DNA of 64,000 nt. It comes from Nisaea nitritireducens (GTDB lineage: Bacteria > Pseudomonadota > Alphaproteobacteria > Thalassobaculales > Thalassobaculaceae). Numbering within the stretch: position 1 is the stretch's first letter; every line of letters begins with the position of its first letter. Under the pieces are notes generated by a model. It searched no databases and was not told where the DNA came from. It saw only the letters and a list, made by a program, of their open reading frames with translations. The translations under genes and the position numbers were made by a program. Below, piece by piece: positions 52,999 through 62,807 of the stretch. The DNA lies in assembly GCF_014904795.1 (NCBI RefSeq), contig NZ_JACZFS010000017.1, positions 174,113-238,112 of the forward strand, in the 5' to 3' direction.

Positions 52999-54153
52999 AT
53001 GGCACGGGTAACCGAAGATCAGATCCTGGCAGCCCTGAAGGCTGTAGAAGACCCTGACAAGGGGCAGGACATCGTTTCCCTCGGCATGGTGAGCGGCCTC
53101 GTCGTCAAAGACGGCAATGTCGGTTTCGCCATCGAGGTAGACCCGCAGAGGGGCCCGCAGCTTGAACCGCTGCGTCAGGCGGCGGAAAAAGCCGTAGACA
53201 CCGTTCCGGGTGTACTCTCTGTCACCGCAGTGCTCACGGCGCACAGTCCTGGCGGCCAGGGCCAGCAGGCCCCGCAGGCTGCCCCGCCGCAGCCACAGGC
53301 TCCGGCCGGCGCCCCGCAGGCCCGCCCGGCACAGAACACGCAAAAAACACTGGTGCCCGGCATCAAATCAATTATCGCCGTTGCTTCCGGCAAGGGCGGC
53401 GTCGGCAAATCGACAACAGCGATTAACCTCGCCCTTGCGCTCAAGGCCTCGGGTCTCACCGTCGGCCTGCTCGACGCCGACATCTATGGCCCGTCCCTGC
53501 CCCGCATGATGGGGATTTCCGGCCGACCTACCACCGAAGACGGCAAAACCCTGAAGCCGCTGGAGCGCTTCGGCATCAAATGCATGTCCATCGGCTTTCT
53601 TGTACCCGAGGACAGCCCGACCATCTGGCGCGGCCCGATGGTGATGAGCGCGCTGGAACAAATGCTGCGCGATGTGCTCTGGGGCGAGCTTGATGTGCTC
53701 GTCGTCGACATGCCGCCGGGCACCGGCGATGCCCAGCTCACCATGTCGCAGCGCGTGCCGCTGGCCGGGGCCGTGATCGTCTCGACGCCGCAGGACATCG
53801 CCTTGCTGGATGCCCGCAAGGGCCTCAACATGTTCCGCAAGGTCGACGTGCCGGTGCTCGGCATCATCGAGAACATGAGCTATTTCCTGTGCCCGAGCTG
53901 CGGTGAGCGCTCGGACATCTTCGGCCATGGCGGCGCCCGCGACGAAGCCGAGCGGATCGGTGTCGATTTCCTCGGCGAAGTGCCGCTGCACATGGATATC
54001 CGGGAGACTTCCGACGCTGGGAACCCGATCGTGGTCTCGGCCCCGGAAAGCGCGCATTCCGTCGCCTACAAGGCGATTGCGGAGAAAGTCTGGAACAAGA
54101 TCGGCAGCGGAGAGACCGGCCGCCGGGAAGCGCCAAATATCGTTTTCAATTAA
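52999..54153 (+). CDS. mrp: Iron-sulfur cluster carrier, Mrp/ApbC (NBP35) family
   Basis: From ATG 52999 (MARVTEDQILAAL) the protein has 384 residues; the upstream frame to 52900 overlaps the promoter region. A MIP18-like N-terminal domain (about 5-85, 'VEDPDKGQDIVSLGMVSGL') is joined by a Pro/Gln/Ala-rich linker to the P-loop ATPase: 'IIAVASGKGGVGKSTTAINLALAL' (deviant Walker A), 'VVDMPPGTGDAQLT' and the cluster-binding 'YFLCPSCGE' CxxC. It delivers Fe-S clusters to apoproteins. Confidence 0.95.
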   Translation: MARVTEDQILAALKAVEDPDKGQDIVSLGMVSGLVVKDGNVGFAIEVDPQRGPQLEPLRQAAEKAVDTVPGVLSVTAVLTAHSPGGQGQQAPQAAPPQPQAPAGAPQARPAQNTQKTLVPGIKSIIAVASGKGGVGKSTTAINLALALKASGLTVGLLDADIYGPSLPRMMGISGRPTTEDGKTLKPLERFGIKCMSIGFLVPEDSPTIWRGPMVMSALEQMLRDVLWGELDVLVVDMPPGTGDAQLTMSQRVPLAGAVIVSTPQDIALLDARKGLNMFRKVDVPVLGIIENMSYFLCPSCGERSDIFGHGGARDEAERIGVDFLGEVPLHMDIRETSDAGNPIVVSAPESAHSVAYKAIAEKVWNKIGSGETGRREAPNIVFN

Positions 54154-54161
54154 AACCCTGC

Positions 54162-54680
54162 CTAGAGACCGGCAATGGCGCTGCGCCGCTCCATGATAGT
54201 GGTGTTGCGCCATTGCCCTTCCATCGGGCCGTAGGTCATTTTCGCGATCCGCTCCCGCGTGCCGAGGATACGGAATCCATAGGCTTCATGCAGTCGGATA
54301 CTGGCTTCATTCTCCGGGAAGATGCTGGTTTGCAGGGTCCAGAAGCCGGCCTGCTCAGAATGCTCGATGAGGTCCTCAAGCAGCTTCCTGCCGACCCCCA
54401 TGCCGCGTGCCTCCGGCGCGATATAGATGCTGTGTTCCGCAACCCCGCGATAAACGGAACGGCTCGAGATCGGCGTCAGACCGACCCATCCTACGACAAC
54501 ACCGTCAGCGAGCGCGACCAGCCGGCATTCAGAGAGATATTTCGCATCGAATGCGGGCCAGTCCGGCGCCGTCACCTCGAAGGTCGCATGACCGGTATCG
54601 ATCCCGGCCTGATAAATCGCAAGCACCCGCTCCGCGTCGCCCGTCTCCATGGCGCGCAGGCTGACCACCTTATTGTTCAT
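54162..54680 (-). CDS. GNAT-family N-acetyltransferase (PAT-like)
   Basis: The 172-residue protein has the GNAT core 'RLVALADGVVVGWVGLTPISSRSVYRGVAEHSIYIAPEARGMGVGRKLLEDLIEHSEQAGFWTLQTSIFPENEASIRLHEAYGFRILG', including the acetyl-CoA loop 'RGMGVG'. 'YIAPEARGMGVG' and the 'IFPENEASIRLHEAYGF' segment resemble the phosphinothricin/methionine-sulfoximine acetyltransferase branch. The substrate is not proven. It is the last gene of the thyA-folA run and convergent with mrp, 8 bp apart. Confidence 0.88.
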   Translation of the reverse strand: MNNKVVSLRAMETGDAERVLAIYQAGIDTGHATFEVTAPDWPAFDAKYLSECRLVALADGVVVGWVGLTPISSRSVYRGVAEHSIYIAPEARGMGVGRKLLEDLIEHSEQAGFWTLQTSIFPENEASIRLHEAYGFRILGTRERIAKMTYGPMEGQWRNTTIMERRSAIAGL

Positions 54681-54683
54681 CTC

Positions 54684-55214
54684 TCAGCCCCGCTCCAGCG
54701 TGACGAAACTGTGTGCAGGCTTATCGCCCTCGGCCGGGTGGTCTTCCCGCTCTGTCTCGTGCCACTCGGCACGATCGAAATCGGGGAAACGGGTTTGGCC
54801 CTCGGCATTAACATGGATTTCCGTCACATGCAGGCGTTGCACCTTGTCGAAGGCCTGCCGGTAAATCTCGGCGCCGCCAAAGACGATAATCTCGTCGACG
54901 CCGTCCGTCAGCGCCACGCGGCGGGCAAGATCCAGCGCCTCGTCAAGATCATGCAACACCTCAATGCCCTCAGCCTTGAAGCCACGCTCACGGGTGACGA
55001 CGATATTTGTCCGGCCCGGCAAAGGCTTGCCGATCGATTGATAGGTCTTGCGGCCCATCACCAGGGGCTTGCCCATGGTCATCCGCTTCACCCGCTTCAG
55101 GTCCGCCGGAAGATGCCACGGCATCTTCTCGCCATCCCCGATCACCCCGTTGTCGGACATCGCGACAACGATGACCGGAACCGGGAACTGCACAACCTTA
55201 TCGTCCATGCCCAT
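54684..55214 (-). CDS. folA: Dihydrofolate reductase
   Basis: This 176-residue enzyme regenerates tetrahydrofolate with NADPH. The motifs are 'VIVVAMSDNGVIGDGEKMPWHLPADLKRVKRMTMGKPLVMGRKTYQSIGKPLPGRTNIVVTR' (substrate Asp in PADLK, Met20-like loop) and 'EIIVFGGAEIYRQAF' (NADPH site). A short N-terminal extension (MGMDDKVVQFP) precedes the fold. It lies 2 bp downstream of thyA, whose product it serves. Confidence 0.97.
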   Translation of the reverse strand: MGMDDKVVQFPVPVIVVAMSDNGVIGDGEKMPWHLPADLKRVKRMTMGKPLVMGRKTYQSIGKPLPGRTNIVVTRERGFKAEGIEVLHDLDEALDLARRVALTDGVDEIIVFGGAEIYRQAFDKVQRLHVTEIHVNAEGQTRFPDFDRAEWHETEREDHPAEGDKPAHSFVTLERG

Positions 55215-55216
55215 AC

Positions 55217-56011
55217 CTAAACTGCGACCGGTGCGGCGATATGCGGAGCGGCCTCGTAGCCGGTAAGGTCAAAATCCTCAAAGCGGAAAGCGAACAGGTC
55301 TGTGACCTCCGGGTTGATACGCATCGTCGGCAGCTTGCCCGGCACGCGTTGCAACTGCTCGCGCGCCTGCTCGAAATGGTTCTGGTAGAGATGAGCGTCC
55401 CCCAGGGAATGCACAAATTCGCCGGGCTTTAGGCCGGTCACCTGTGCCACCATCAGGGTCAGCAACGCGTAGGAGGCAATATTGAACGGCACGCCAAGAA
55501 AGATATCCGCGCTGCGCTGGTAAAGCTGGCAGGAGAGCTTGCCGTCCGCGACATAGAACTGGAACAGGCAGTGACACGGCGGCAGCGCCATCTGCGGCAC
55601 GTCCGCCGGGTTCCAGGCGGTGACGATCAGACGCCGGGAATCCGGCCGATCCCGCAAATCGTCGAGCAGAGTCTGGATCTGGTCGATGGTCCCGCCATCC
55701 TTGTCCGGCCATGAGCGCCACTGGTGGCCGTAGACCGGTCCGAGATCGCCATTCTCGTCAGCCCACTCATTCCAGATCCGGACGCCGTTTTCCTGCAGAT
55801 AAGCGATATTGGTATCGCCCGCGAGGAACCAGAGCAGCTCATGAATGATGGATTTCAGATGCAGCTTCTTGGTGGTCAGAACCGGAAAGCCGCGGGACAG
55901 ATCGAAACGCATCTGATGGCCGAAAATTGACCGCGTCCCGGTCCCGGTCCGGTCGCTCTTGTCGGTGCCTTCCTCCAGCACTTTGGCCATCAGATCGAGA
56001 TATTGCCGCAT
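55217..56011 (-). CDS. thyA: Thymidylate synthase ThyA
   Basis: This 264-residue enzyme makes dTMP from dUMP using methylenetetrahydrofolate. The signatures are '[53 protein letters not shown]', '[12 protein letters not shown]' and the catalytic Cys in '[14 protein letters not shown]', with '[23 protein letters not shown]' after it. The length equals the E. coli enzyme. It is the first gene of thyA-folA-GNAT. Confidence 0.98.
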   Translation of the reverse strand: MRQYLDLMAKVLEEGTDKSDRTGTGTRSIFGHQMRFDLSRGFPVLTTKKLHLKSIIHELLWFLAGDTNIAYLQENGVRIWNEWADENGDLGPVYGHQWRSWPDKDGGTIDQIQTLLDDLRDRPDSRRLIVTAWNPADVPQMALPPCHCLFQFYVADGKLSCQLYQRSADIFLGVPFNIASYALLTLMVAQVTGLKPGEFVHSLGDAHLYQNHFEQAREQLQRVPGKLPTMRINPEVTDLFAFRFEDFDLTGYEAAPHIAAPVAV

Positions 56012-56183
56012 GGATAGACAGTCCCGTCACACTCATTGAGAAACGGCACATATTGTGAACCGGGCGCCGTCTAACGCAAGGGATTGCAGACCAGGATGGC
56101 AATGACGATTGACAGAGTGCTGAATCCGCTCGCACTTTTGGTCCAATATCCGTTCGCATCGAAACCGGACCGGGACACCGACC

Positions 56184-57704
56184 ATGCGGGAAAGCCGCGA
56201 CTCCCTTCTGGCCGACTGCCAGCAGCTCATGGCCAATGGAAAGTGGAACGAGGCGCGCTCCCGTCTGGAAAATGCGTTCGCGGCGGCGCCGACCGATGTT
56301 CTTATTGCCTATAGCCTGGCAACGGCCTGCCGTCTTTCGGGCATGACGGACCGTGCGGCCCAGCTTTTCCAGGCGATCCACACAACCCTCCCTGATATGG
56401 CGGAGGCAGTCATCGGACTGGCGCACAGCCTTGCCGAACTCGGCGCTTCTGAACAAGCGAATGACGTCCTACGACGTGCGATCATCAGATCGCCAAGCAT
56501 AGCGCCTGTCTATACAGCATACGGTGAAATAGCCCTGAAATCGGGGAACATTCATCAGGTTGAACCCGCCTTTAGCCGGGCGGTCATTATTGTTCCGGCT
56601 TCATCCAAAGCGCAGTCAAACCTGGCGGAAATTCTAAGCCAGCAAGAACGCTTCTCAGAAGCGGAGCCGCATTATCAAAGCGCCTTGCAGGCCAATCCGG
56701 AAAATCAGCAATTACGTCTCAATTACGGGGTTCACCTCCTCTCTCAAGGAAAAGTCAGGGAGGGTTGGGCATATTACGAGGCAAGGCTGTCTTCGCAGAT
56801 ATCCAGCGCCCCGGTGAGATCGATTTCAATACCGCGCTGGGACGGAACCTGCCCCGAAGCACATAATATTCTGATCCTGAACGAGCAGGGTCTCGGCGAT
56901 GAGTTGCGGTTTGCGGCTATGCTGCCGGAACTCTCCAAGTTAGCCCGAAGCATCACCTTGGAATGCGACCCTAGACTAGTTGGCCTTTTCGAGAGATCCA
57001 TCCCAGCCATCCGGGCACACGGGTTCTCCAGGCATAAAAGGAGCGGTCGCGGACATTTTTCTTATGCCTGGCTTCCGGAATCGGGAGGTCCCGATTGCTA
57101 TGTCGAGATTGGCAGCTTACGCCATTTTGTAGGAGAAGGTCTTCGGCCCCAGCGCAATGACTGCGGCTTCTTGATCCCCCGCATGGATCTGACGCAGCAG
57201 ATCGGCAATCATCTCCGGGCCCAGGCTGCGGGACGGCATATCGTCGGCGTTTCTTGGACTAGCGGCTCACAAACCTTCGGGCGCGGAGTTAATTACCCAC
57301 CTCCATCAGCATGGCGCGACTTGCTCGACTTGCCCAACACGTTGCTCGTTTCACTTCAGTATGGCGAAACGGAGGAAATGATCGCAGAGTTTGAAGAAGC
57401 GACGGGGCACAAACTTTACAGAATCGCGGGTCTCGATCTGCGCAACGATCTTGAAAGCCTTGCTGCGCTGGCATCCAGTCTCGACCTGATGCTTTCGGTT
57501 GGAAATTCGACTGCGGCGATCGTCGGCGCCGTCGGCACAAAAACGATTGAGTTTCTGACCTCGGGCGGCTGGGTACCTCTATCCGGAGACCGAGACAGCT
57601 TTATAGGCGCGATCCGGAGGATCAAGCAGACCAGACTAGGCGACTGGGCCAGATCTATGATTATTGCAAAGAGCCTCGCGCTCGAAATATTGGAAAACCA
57701 CTAA
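56184..57704 (+). CDS. TPR protein with glycosyltransferase-like C-terminus
   Basis: In this 506-residue protein residues 1-210 hold about five TPR units ('GKWNEARSRLENAFAAAPTDVLIAYSLATACRLSG', 'AQSNLAEILSQQERFSEAEPHYQSALQANPENQQLRLNYGVHLLSQGKVREGW'). The C-terminal half resembles GT9/GT41-like folds ('GLGDELRFAAMLPELSKLARSITLECDPRLVGLFER', 'SLDLMLSVGNSTAAIVGAVGTKTIEFL'). TPR-glycosyltransferase proteins are often linked to surface or flagellin glycosylation; a flagellin gene lies 4 kb away. The substrate is not known. Confidence 0.8.
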   Translation: MRESRDSLLADCQQLMANGKWNEARSRLENAFAAAPTDVLIAYSLATACRLSGMTDRAAQLFQAIHTTLPDMAEAVIGLAHSLAELGASEQANDVLRRAIIRSPSIAPVYTAYGEIALKSGNIHQVEPAFSRAVIIVPASSKAQSNLAEILSQQERFSEAEPHYQSALQANPENQQLRLNYGVHLLSQGKVREGWAYYEARLSSQISSAPVRSISIPRWDGTCPEAHNILILNEQGLGDELRFAAMLPELSKLARSITLECDPRLVGLFERSIPAIRAHGFSRHKRSGRGHFSYAWLPESGGPDCYVEIGSLRHFVGEGLRPQRNDCGFLIPRMDLTQQIGNHLRAQAAGRHIVGVSWTSGSQTFGRGVNYPPPSAWRDLLDLPNTLLVSLQYGETEEMIAEFEEATGHKLYRIAGLDLRNDLESLAALASSLDLMLSVGNSTAAIVGAVGTKTIEFLTSGGWVPLSGDRDSFIGAIRRIKQTRLGDWARSMIIAKSLALEILENH

Positions 57705-57764
57705 TTCCTCGAAACATCTCGCAACTCTCCTCTTTTTCCTGAGACAACAAGCGCCTATATTGAG

Positions 57765-58058
57765 CGTGTCGGGCAACCGACTATGGCGATAAACGGCCTG
57801 TGGAATAGGCATTGCGGACCCGGGGGCGGTACCCGGCGCCTCCACCAAAGATTTCCGGTTTCTCGACCGGCTCCTTGGGGGCGAAATAGGATCGACGCGT
57901 GTAGTAAAGACAGAACTTTCGCTCGGCATGGTACCACCGATATCGGGCCATTATAGTAGTTGCAAATGACAACAACTATGCGGAAGCACGTCTCGCTGCG
58001 TAAGCAGTCAGATGTCTTCATTTAAGTCCTAAGGGTTCGCACCTTTAGGCGGGGTTTG
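57765..58058 (+). ncRNA. ssrA: tmRNA (ssrA), circularly permuted two-piece form
   Basis: The acceptor piece comes first and ends ...GGCGCCTCCACCA (57847) with a T-arm-like GCGGACCCGGGGGCGGTACCCGG. After a 29-base spacer the coding piece begins GGGGGCGAAATAGGATCGACG (57877), whose GGGGGCG pairs with CGCCTCC. The tag frame 57962-58003 reads ANDNNYAEARLAA-stop, a typical alphaproteobacterial degradation tag. Outer ends are approximate; a hairpin CCTAAGG...CCTTTAGG (58028-58049) lies near the 3' end. tmRNA rescues stalled ribosomes and tags products for ClpXP. Confidence 0.95.
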
Positions 58059-58127
58059 GGGCGCACCTGGCAACAGAAGCGTCCCGCTGAATTTGAGTGT
58101 GCTGACGGACGAATACCGGGGGGAATT

Positions 58128-58616
58128 TTGGAAGAGCCTTTCCAATACGATATGATGGTGGATGAGGCGCTGCGCGGCGTTGTCCGGCGCGCGCTGAAGC
58201 AGGTTGCTCAGCACGGCCTCCCCGGAAACCACCATTTCTACATCACCTTCAAGACCCGGGGAGAAGGCGTTTCGATACCTCCCTATCTGCTTGAAAAATA
58301 CGCGGACGAGATGACCATCGTGCTCCAGTTCCAGTTCTGGGATCTGGAAATCGAGGAAGAATTCTTCAGCGTCGCGCTCAGCTTCAACGATGTCCGCGAG
58401 AGACTCGTGATTCCGTTCCCGGCGATCACCGGGTTTGCCGACCCGTCCGTGAAGTTTGGCCTTCAGTTCCAGACGCTGGAAGAAGGCGAGCTCAGCGAGA
58501 CGGAGCTGCTTGAAGCGTCCGACGACGAGACCGATGATCCATTGCCAGAAAGTGAAGACGACGGCGCAGCCATGGGCCAGGTCGTTTCCCTCGATACTTT
58601 TCGGAAGAAGAAATAA
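58128..58616 (+). CDS. sspB: ClpXP adaptor SspB (alphaproteobacterial type)
   Basis: The product binds ssrA tags and delivers them to ClpXP. Start TTG 58128 (just after GGGGGGA) gives 162 residues beginning (M)EEPFQYDMMVDEALRGVVRRAL, matching where the SspB-alpha fold starts; a TTG at 58056 would overlap the tmRNA. The tag-binding fold is visible as 'HHFYITFKTRGEGVSIPPYLLEKYADEMTIVLQFQFWDLEIEEEFFSVALSF' and 'RLVIPFPAITGFADPSVKFGLQFQ'. An acidic linker then ends in 'GQVVSLDTFRKKK', the ClpX-binding tail. It lies directly downstream of ssrA. Confidence 0.93.
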   Translation: MEEPFQYDMMVDEALRGVVRRALKQVAQHGLPGNHHFYITFKTRGEGVSIPPYLLEKYADEMTIVLQFQFWDLEIEEEFFSVALSFNDVRERLVIPFPAITGFADPSVKFGLQFQTLEEGELSETELLEASDDETDDPLPESEDDGAAMGQVVSLDTFRKKK

Positions 58617-58708
58617 GTCCGGCTGTCGCGCCGCGGTAAAGACCGGACACATTTCGGCGGAAGCGGCCTCGCTTCCGCAAGAGAGATCTATGCTGGAGAA
58701 TAACCAAA

Positions 58709-60319
58709 ATGGCCGACTTCAATTTCACCGAGATGTTCCCGCTTGCGGAGGACACGACGGAGTATCGTAAGCTCACCGGCGATTATGTCGGTGTGGAAAA
58801 GTTTCGCGGCCAGGACATCCTGACCATCGAGCCAGAAGCTTTTACGCTACTGTCGGAACAGGCCTTTCGGGATATCTCCCACCTGTTGCGCCCCGCGCAT
58901 TTGCAGCAACTGCGCAACATCCTCGAAGACAGTGAAGCGACCAATAACGACAAGTTCGTTGCCTATGAGTTGCTGAAGAATGCGGGCATTTCCGCCGGCG
59001 GCGTACTGCCGATGTGCCAGGACACCGGCACCGCCATCGTGATGGGAAAAAAGGGCCAGAACGTCTTCACCGGTTTCAATGAAGAAAAGGCCATCGCGAA
59101 GGGCGTTTACGACGTCTACACGAAACACAATCTGCGCTACAGCCAGATGGCGCCGCTGGACATGTTTACCGAGAAGAACACGTCAAACAATCTGCCGGCG
59201 CAGATCGAGCTTTATGCGACCGAAGGCGATGCCTACAAATTCATGTTCTGCCAGAAGGGCGGCGGCTCGGCGAACAAGAGCTTCCTGTTCCAGGAGACCA
59301 AGGCGATCCTTAATCCGGACGCGCTGATGAAGTTCCTGGACACGAAGATCCGCACGCTTGGAACAGCAGCATGTCCGCCCTATCACCTCGCCATCGTGAT
59401 CGGCGGCCCCTCGGCCGAATTCAACATGAAGACGGTGAAGCTGGCCTCCACCAAGTATCTCGACGGCCTGCCGACCAAGGGCAGCGAGTCCGGCCACGCC
59501 TTCCGCGATGTGGAGATGGAACAGCAGGTCCTGAAGATGACCCAGGACATGGGCATCGGCGCGCAGTTCGGCGGCAAATATTATTGCCACGACATCAGGA
59601 TTATCCGCCTGCCGCGTCATGGCGCTTCTCTGCCCGTCGGCATCGGGGTCTCCTGCTCCGCTGACCGCCAGTGCTTTGCCAAGATCACCAAGGACGGCGT
59701 TTTCGTCGAGCGGCTGGAAACCGATCCGTCCAAATACATGCCGGATATCGATCCGAGCGAATTTGAGGGCGATGTCGTCAAGATCGACCTTGGCCAGCCG
59801 ATGGATGAGATTCGCAAGACGCTAAGCCAGTACCCGATCAAGACCCCGGTCTCCCTCTCGGGCACGATCATTGTTGCGCGGGACATCGCCCATGCGAAGC
59901 TGAAGGAACGGATCGACAGCGGCGAAGGCCTGCCGGATTACGTCAAGAACCACCCGATCTATTACGCTGGCCCGGCCAAGACGCCGGAAGGCTATGCCTC
60001 GGGCTCTTTCGGTCCGACCACGGCTGGCCGGATGGACTCCTATGTCGATCCCTTCATGGCGGCCGGCGGCAGCTTCGTGATGCTGGCCAAGGGCAATCGC
60101 TCTCCCCAGGTGCGTGAAGCCTGCAAGAAGTACGGCGGTTTCTATCTCGGCTCCGTCGGCGGGGCCGCTGCCAAGCTGGCACTGGAAAGCATCAAGAAGG
60201 TCGAGGTTCAGGAATTTCCGGAGCTCGGCATGGAAGCGGTCTGGCGGATCGAGGTCGAGGATTTCCCTGCCTTTATTGTCACGGACGACAAGGGCAATGA
60301 CTTCTTCTCCAACATCTGA
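58709..60319 (+). CDS. fumA: Fumarate hydratase, class I (Fe-S)
   Basis: This 536-residue TCA-cycle enzyme interconverts fumarate and malate with a 4Fe-4S cluster. '[21 protein letters not shown]' carries the first cluster Cys. Others lie in '[17 protein letters not shown]' and '[17 protein letters not shown]'. The C-terminal beta domain contains '[23 protein letters not shown]', '[48 protein letters not shown]'. The length is canonical for FumA/FumB. Confidence 0.96.
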   Translation: MADFNFTEMFPLAEDTTEYRKLTGDYVGVEKFRGQDILTIEPEAFTLLSEQAFRDISHLLRPAHLQQLRNILEDSEATNNDKFVAYELLKNAGISAGGVLPMCQDTGTAIVMGKKGQNVFTGFNEEKAIAKGVYDVYTKHNLRYSQMAPLDMFTEKNTSNNLPAQIELYATEGDAYKFMFCQKGGGSANKSFLFQETKAILNPDALMKFLDTKIRTLGTAACPPYHLAIVIGGPSAEFNMKTVKLASTKYLDGLPTKGSESGHAFRDVEMEQQVLKMTQDMGIGAQFGGKYYCHDIRIIRLPRHGASLPVGIGVSCSADRQCFAKITKDGVFVERLETDPSKYMPDIDPSEFEGDVVKIDLGQPMDEIRKTLSQYPIKTPVSLSGTIIVARDIAHAKLKERIDSGEGLPDYVKNHPIYYAGPAKTPEGYASGSFGPTTAGRMDSYVDPFMAAGGSFVMLAKGNRSPQVREACKKYGGFYLGSVGGAAAKLALESIKKVEVQEFPELGMEAVWRIEVEDFPAFIVTDDKGNDFFSNI

Positions 60320-60332
60320 CGATCAGGCGCAC

Positions 60333-60974
60333 ATGACTGCACCCGATTTTCTGGTGAACGGGCCGGCGGATGCGCCGGCCTGTTTCGTTCTGGCCCATGG
60401 CGCCGGAGCACCGATGGACACACCATTCATGAATCAGGTCGCGGAAGGCATCGCCGCGGTCGGCTTCCGGGTTCTCCGCTTCGAATTCCCCTATATGGCA
60501 GGCAGGCGAACTGGCGGCAGCAAACGGCCACCGGACCGGCAACCGGTTCTTCTGGAATGCTGGCGGAACGCCATTGCGGCAGCAGCAGGGAGCGGCCCCC
60601 TCGTCATCGGTGGGAAATCCATGGGCGGCCGCATGGCGAGCCTTGTCGCCGATGACACCGGCGTCGATGGGGTGATCTGCCTCGGTTATCCATTCCATCC
60701 GCCAGGCAAACCGGACAAGCTCCGCACGGAGCATCTCGAAGACATCACCTGCCCTACCCTGATCCTGCAGGGAGAGCGCGACCCGTTCGGCACCAGGGCC
60801 GAGGTCGGCACCTACCGCCTGTCCGAAGCGATTACGCTCGAATGGATCCCGGACGGCAATCATGACCTCGCGCCACGGAAAGCCTCTGGCCATACGCGTG
60901 AGTCAAACATGGCGGCAACAGTGACAGCCGCAATAACATTTCTGGAAATGGTAGCCCGAAGCCGGATGGCTTAG
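60333..60974 (+). CDS. Alpha/beta hydrolase, KANL3/Tex30-like family
   Basis: From ATG 60333 (MTAPDFLVNGPADAP) the product has 213 residues; the frame is open further upstream inside fumA. The fold shows 'CFVLAHGAGAPMDTPFMNQVAEGIAAVGFRVLRFEFPYM', nucleophile elbow 'LVIGGKSMGGRMASLVA', 'TLILQGERDPFGTRAE' (acid) and 'IPDGNHDLAPRK' (His). The family is bacterial 'hydrolase of the alpha/beta superfamily'; the substrate is unknown. It starts 13 bp after fumA and is probably co-transcribed. Confidence 0.88.
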   Translation: MTAPDFLVNGPADAPACFVLAHGAGAPMDTPFMNQVAEGIAAVGFRVLRFEFPYMAGRRTGGSKRPPDRQPVLLECWRNAIAAAAGSGPLVIGGKSMGGRMASLVADDTGVDGVICLGYPFHPPGKPDKLRTEHLEDITCPTLILQGERDPFGTRAEVGTYRLSEAITLEWIPDGNHDLAPRKASGHTRESNMAATVTAAITFLEMVARSRMA

Positions 60975-61225
60975 TGGTGGGCCTGCGGCTTTTGATCGAC
61001 AGACGCGCTGATCAGTTCAGCCGGTGACGGGATCTGCTTATCTAACGCGGGAAGCTGCAATTCATCAGCGCTTGTACGGTAGACGATATAGGCGTTCGCC
61101 ATCCAGCCGCCGACCACAACCGGGCCAACCAGAATAACAGCTAAAGTGACCAGAGCGACCACGCGCACAGCTGATCGGAAAAGCGCTTCCGCAACACTGT
61201 CTTCTGTCTGTTCCCAAACGGCCAC
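60971..61225 (-). CDS. Small single-pass membrane protein (84 aa)
   Basis: The protein begins MAVWEQTEDSVAEALFRSAVRVV with one membrane segment ('VVALVTLAVILVGPVVVGGWMANAYIVY', about 21-48) and a short soluble tail ending 'SVDQKPQAHH'. It is convergent with and overlaps the hydrolase gene by 4 bases. No family is recognised. Confidence 0.6.
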   Translation of the reverse strand: MAVWEQTEDSVAEALFRSAVRVVALVTLAVILVGPVVVGGWMANAYIVYRTSADELQLPALDKQIPSPAELISASVDQKPQAHH

Positions 61226-61902
61226 TGATCAAATCCCGCCCTGAGAAAGCCCTTACGCAAGCGGCTGAAGGGCGCCCCCACAATCAACAAGTGAAATCCA
61301 CACTAGCAGAAAGAAATGCAACCCTCAATGCTATGTCGCAATACATTGCCGCAAGTACCACAAATCACACAATTTTCTACAACCAGAGATGTGCATACCA
61401 GGGCAACCCCAAACAATGCGAATAAACACATAGACAGTCATATTTTAAAGTTGTCCTAAAATTTCATTAACAAAAAGTAAGCGTATTGCCAGCAGGCCTA
61501 TCCGTTCATTAAGCGGCACCGCGCAAGAAATAACTGCTGGGGACCAACCTCTGGCGACAACTTAACAGTCATAAATCGCGTCATGTTGACGCAGGCTTAT
61601 TGTCTTTGAGGATACAGGAGCATCATTCAGAGCAGAAAAAATCGGCGGATCTGGCATCGACTTCCGCACTAATTCCAAACCAATTCGGGCACAAATTGAC
61701 GCGATCGGAAACCGCGCAGCGACTGTGTCACGAGAGGAAGCAAAACCGCCTCGCCGCCGTTCGGGTGAGTTCCGTCACACCGGCCGCGCTCCCCAATCCG
61801 TTCACAGCTTACAAACGGCTGCAAAAATGCTATATTATAAGTTGAGATGAACAGAGTGCCGGGCAGGTTCGATTGCGGCACCATTAGCGAGAGCGTGTAG
61901 CC
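61226..61902 (+). promoter_or_regulatory. Long upstream region of the flagellin gene
   Basis: 677 bp without a supported gene, moderately A+T-rich between 61310 and 61480. It should contain the flagellin promoter and a 5' untranslated region. No clear sigma-54 or sigma-28 consensus could be fixed by eye. An 81-codon frame at 61600-61845 has no family character and is taken as non-coding. GAGAGCGTGTAGCC precedes the ATG without a strong Shine-Dalgarno. Confidence 0.45.
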
Positions 61903-62724
61903 ATGGCTATCAACAACTCGATCAACACCAATGTCGGTGCCTTCTCGGCGCTGCGGAATCTGAATTCCGCGCAGAACGATCAGGGCCGTACACTAAACCG
62001 TATTTCCACCGGCCAGAAAGTCTCGGGCGCGCTGGATCAGGCGTCTCTGTTTGCCATCGCGCAGAGCATCCGCGGCGAGCTCAGCAGCAATGCTGCGGTT
62101 CAGCAGGGCCTGAACCAGACGTCAGGCGCGGTGAACGTCGCCACTGCGGGCGCGACAGCCATCTCAAACCTGACTTCCGATATTCAGGGCAAGCTGGTCG
62201 AACTTTCAAACCCTGCGAACACGACTGAACAGCAAGGCATTCTCCAGAACGATCTGGATGCGCTCCTCGGGCAGGCCCAGGGCTTTGTCGATAACAGCAC
62301 TTTCAACGGAACCAATTTGCTGGAGTCTGGCGCCGGAGATCTGAACACGCTTCAGAACGGTGACGGCGATGTGCTGACCGTTTCAGGTCAAGGATCGGTT
62401 GCGGATAGTCTGGCAACGCTGGCGGCCGCAGATTTCAGCGATCCCGCCGCGGTTCTTGAAAACGAGTTCACGGCCTTCCAGTCATCCTTGAATTCTTCTC
62501 TCGGCGAACTGGGCGCAAGTTCCCGCCGCATTATCTCGCAGAACGATCAACTGCAGGGCATTGCGGATGCGACCGAAGAAGGTCTCGGCAATATTGTCGA
62601 TGCAAATCTCGGTCGGGAAGCGGCCCAGCTTGCGGCAGATCAGGTCCGCGGTCAGCTGAGCGCGCTGTCGCTCGGCATCGCCAACCGCAGCCCGCAAGCC
62701 CTCCTCGGCCTGTTCCGGTCTTAA
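61903..62724 (+). CDS. Flagellin
   Basis: This 273-residue short-form flagellin has only the D0/D1 framework and a small middle part. The N-terminal region 'MAINNSINTNVGAFSALRNLNSAQNDQGRTLNRISTGQKVSGALDQASLFAIAQSIRGEL' and C-terminal region 'LGASSRRIISQNDQLQGIADATEEGLGNIVDANLGREAAQLAADQVRGQLSALSLGIANRSPQALLGLFR' carry the conserved polymerisation helices. The NR(L)STG motif is present as 'NRISTG'. The short length is typical of alphaproteobacterial filaments. A clear terminator follows. Confidence 0.96.
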   Translation: MAINNSINTNVGAFSALRNLNSAQNDQGRTLNRISTGQKVSGALDQASLFAIAQSIRGELSSNAAVQQGLNQTSGAVNVATAGATAISNLTSDIQGKLVELSNPANTTEQQGILQNDLDALLGQAQGFVDNSTFNGTNLLESGAGDLNTLQNGDGDVLTVSGQGSVADSLATLAAADFSDPAAVLENEFTAFQSSLNSSLGELGASSRRIISQNDQLQGIADATEEGLGNIVDANLGREAAQLAADQVRGQLSALSLGIANRSPQALLGLFRS

Positions 62725-62772
62725 GGGGCTCGCGCCGCATCGCGCACCAATATCTGCAGACATCAAATAGCG

Positions 62773-62806
62773 CCCCGCCGAACGACTGATCGGCGGGGTC
62801 TTTTCG
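62773..62806 (+). terminator. Rho-independent terminator of the flagellin gene
   Basis: CCCCGCCG (62773-62780) and CGGCGGGG (62791-62798) form an 8-bp stem with a 10-base loop, followed by TCTTTTCG. It also separates the convergent uspA-type gene. Confidence 0.85.
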
Positions 62807-62807
62807 T

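Noticed and set aside
61600..61845. 81-codon plus-strand frame upstream of flagellin
   Set aside because: Lies in the expected flagellin leader, lacks a ribosome-binding site, and has random composition.
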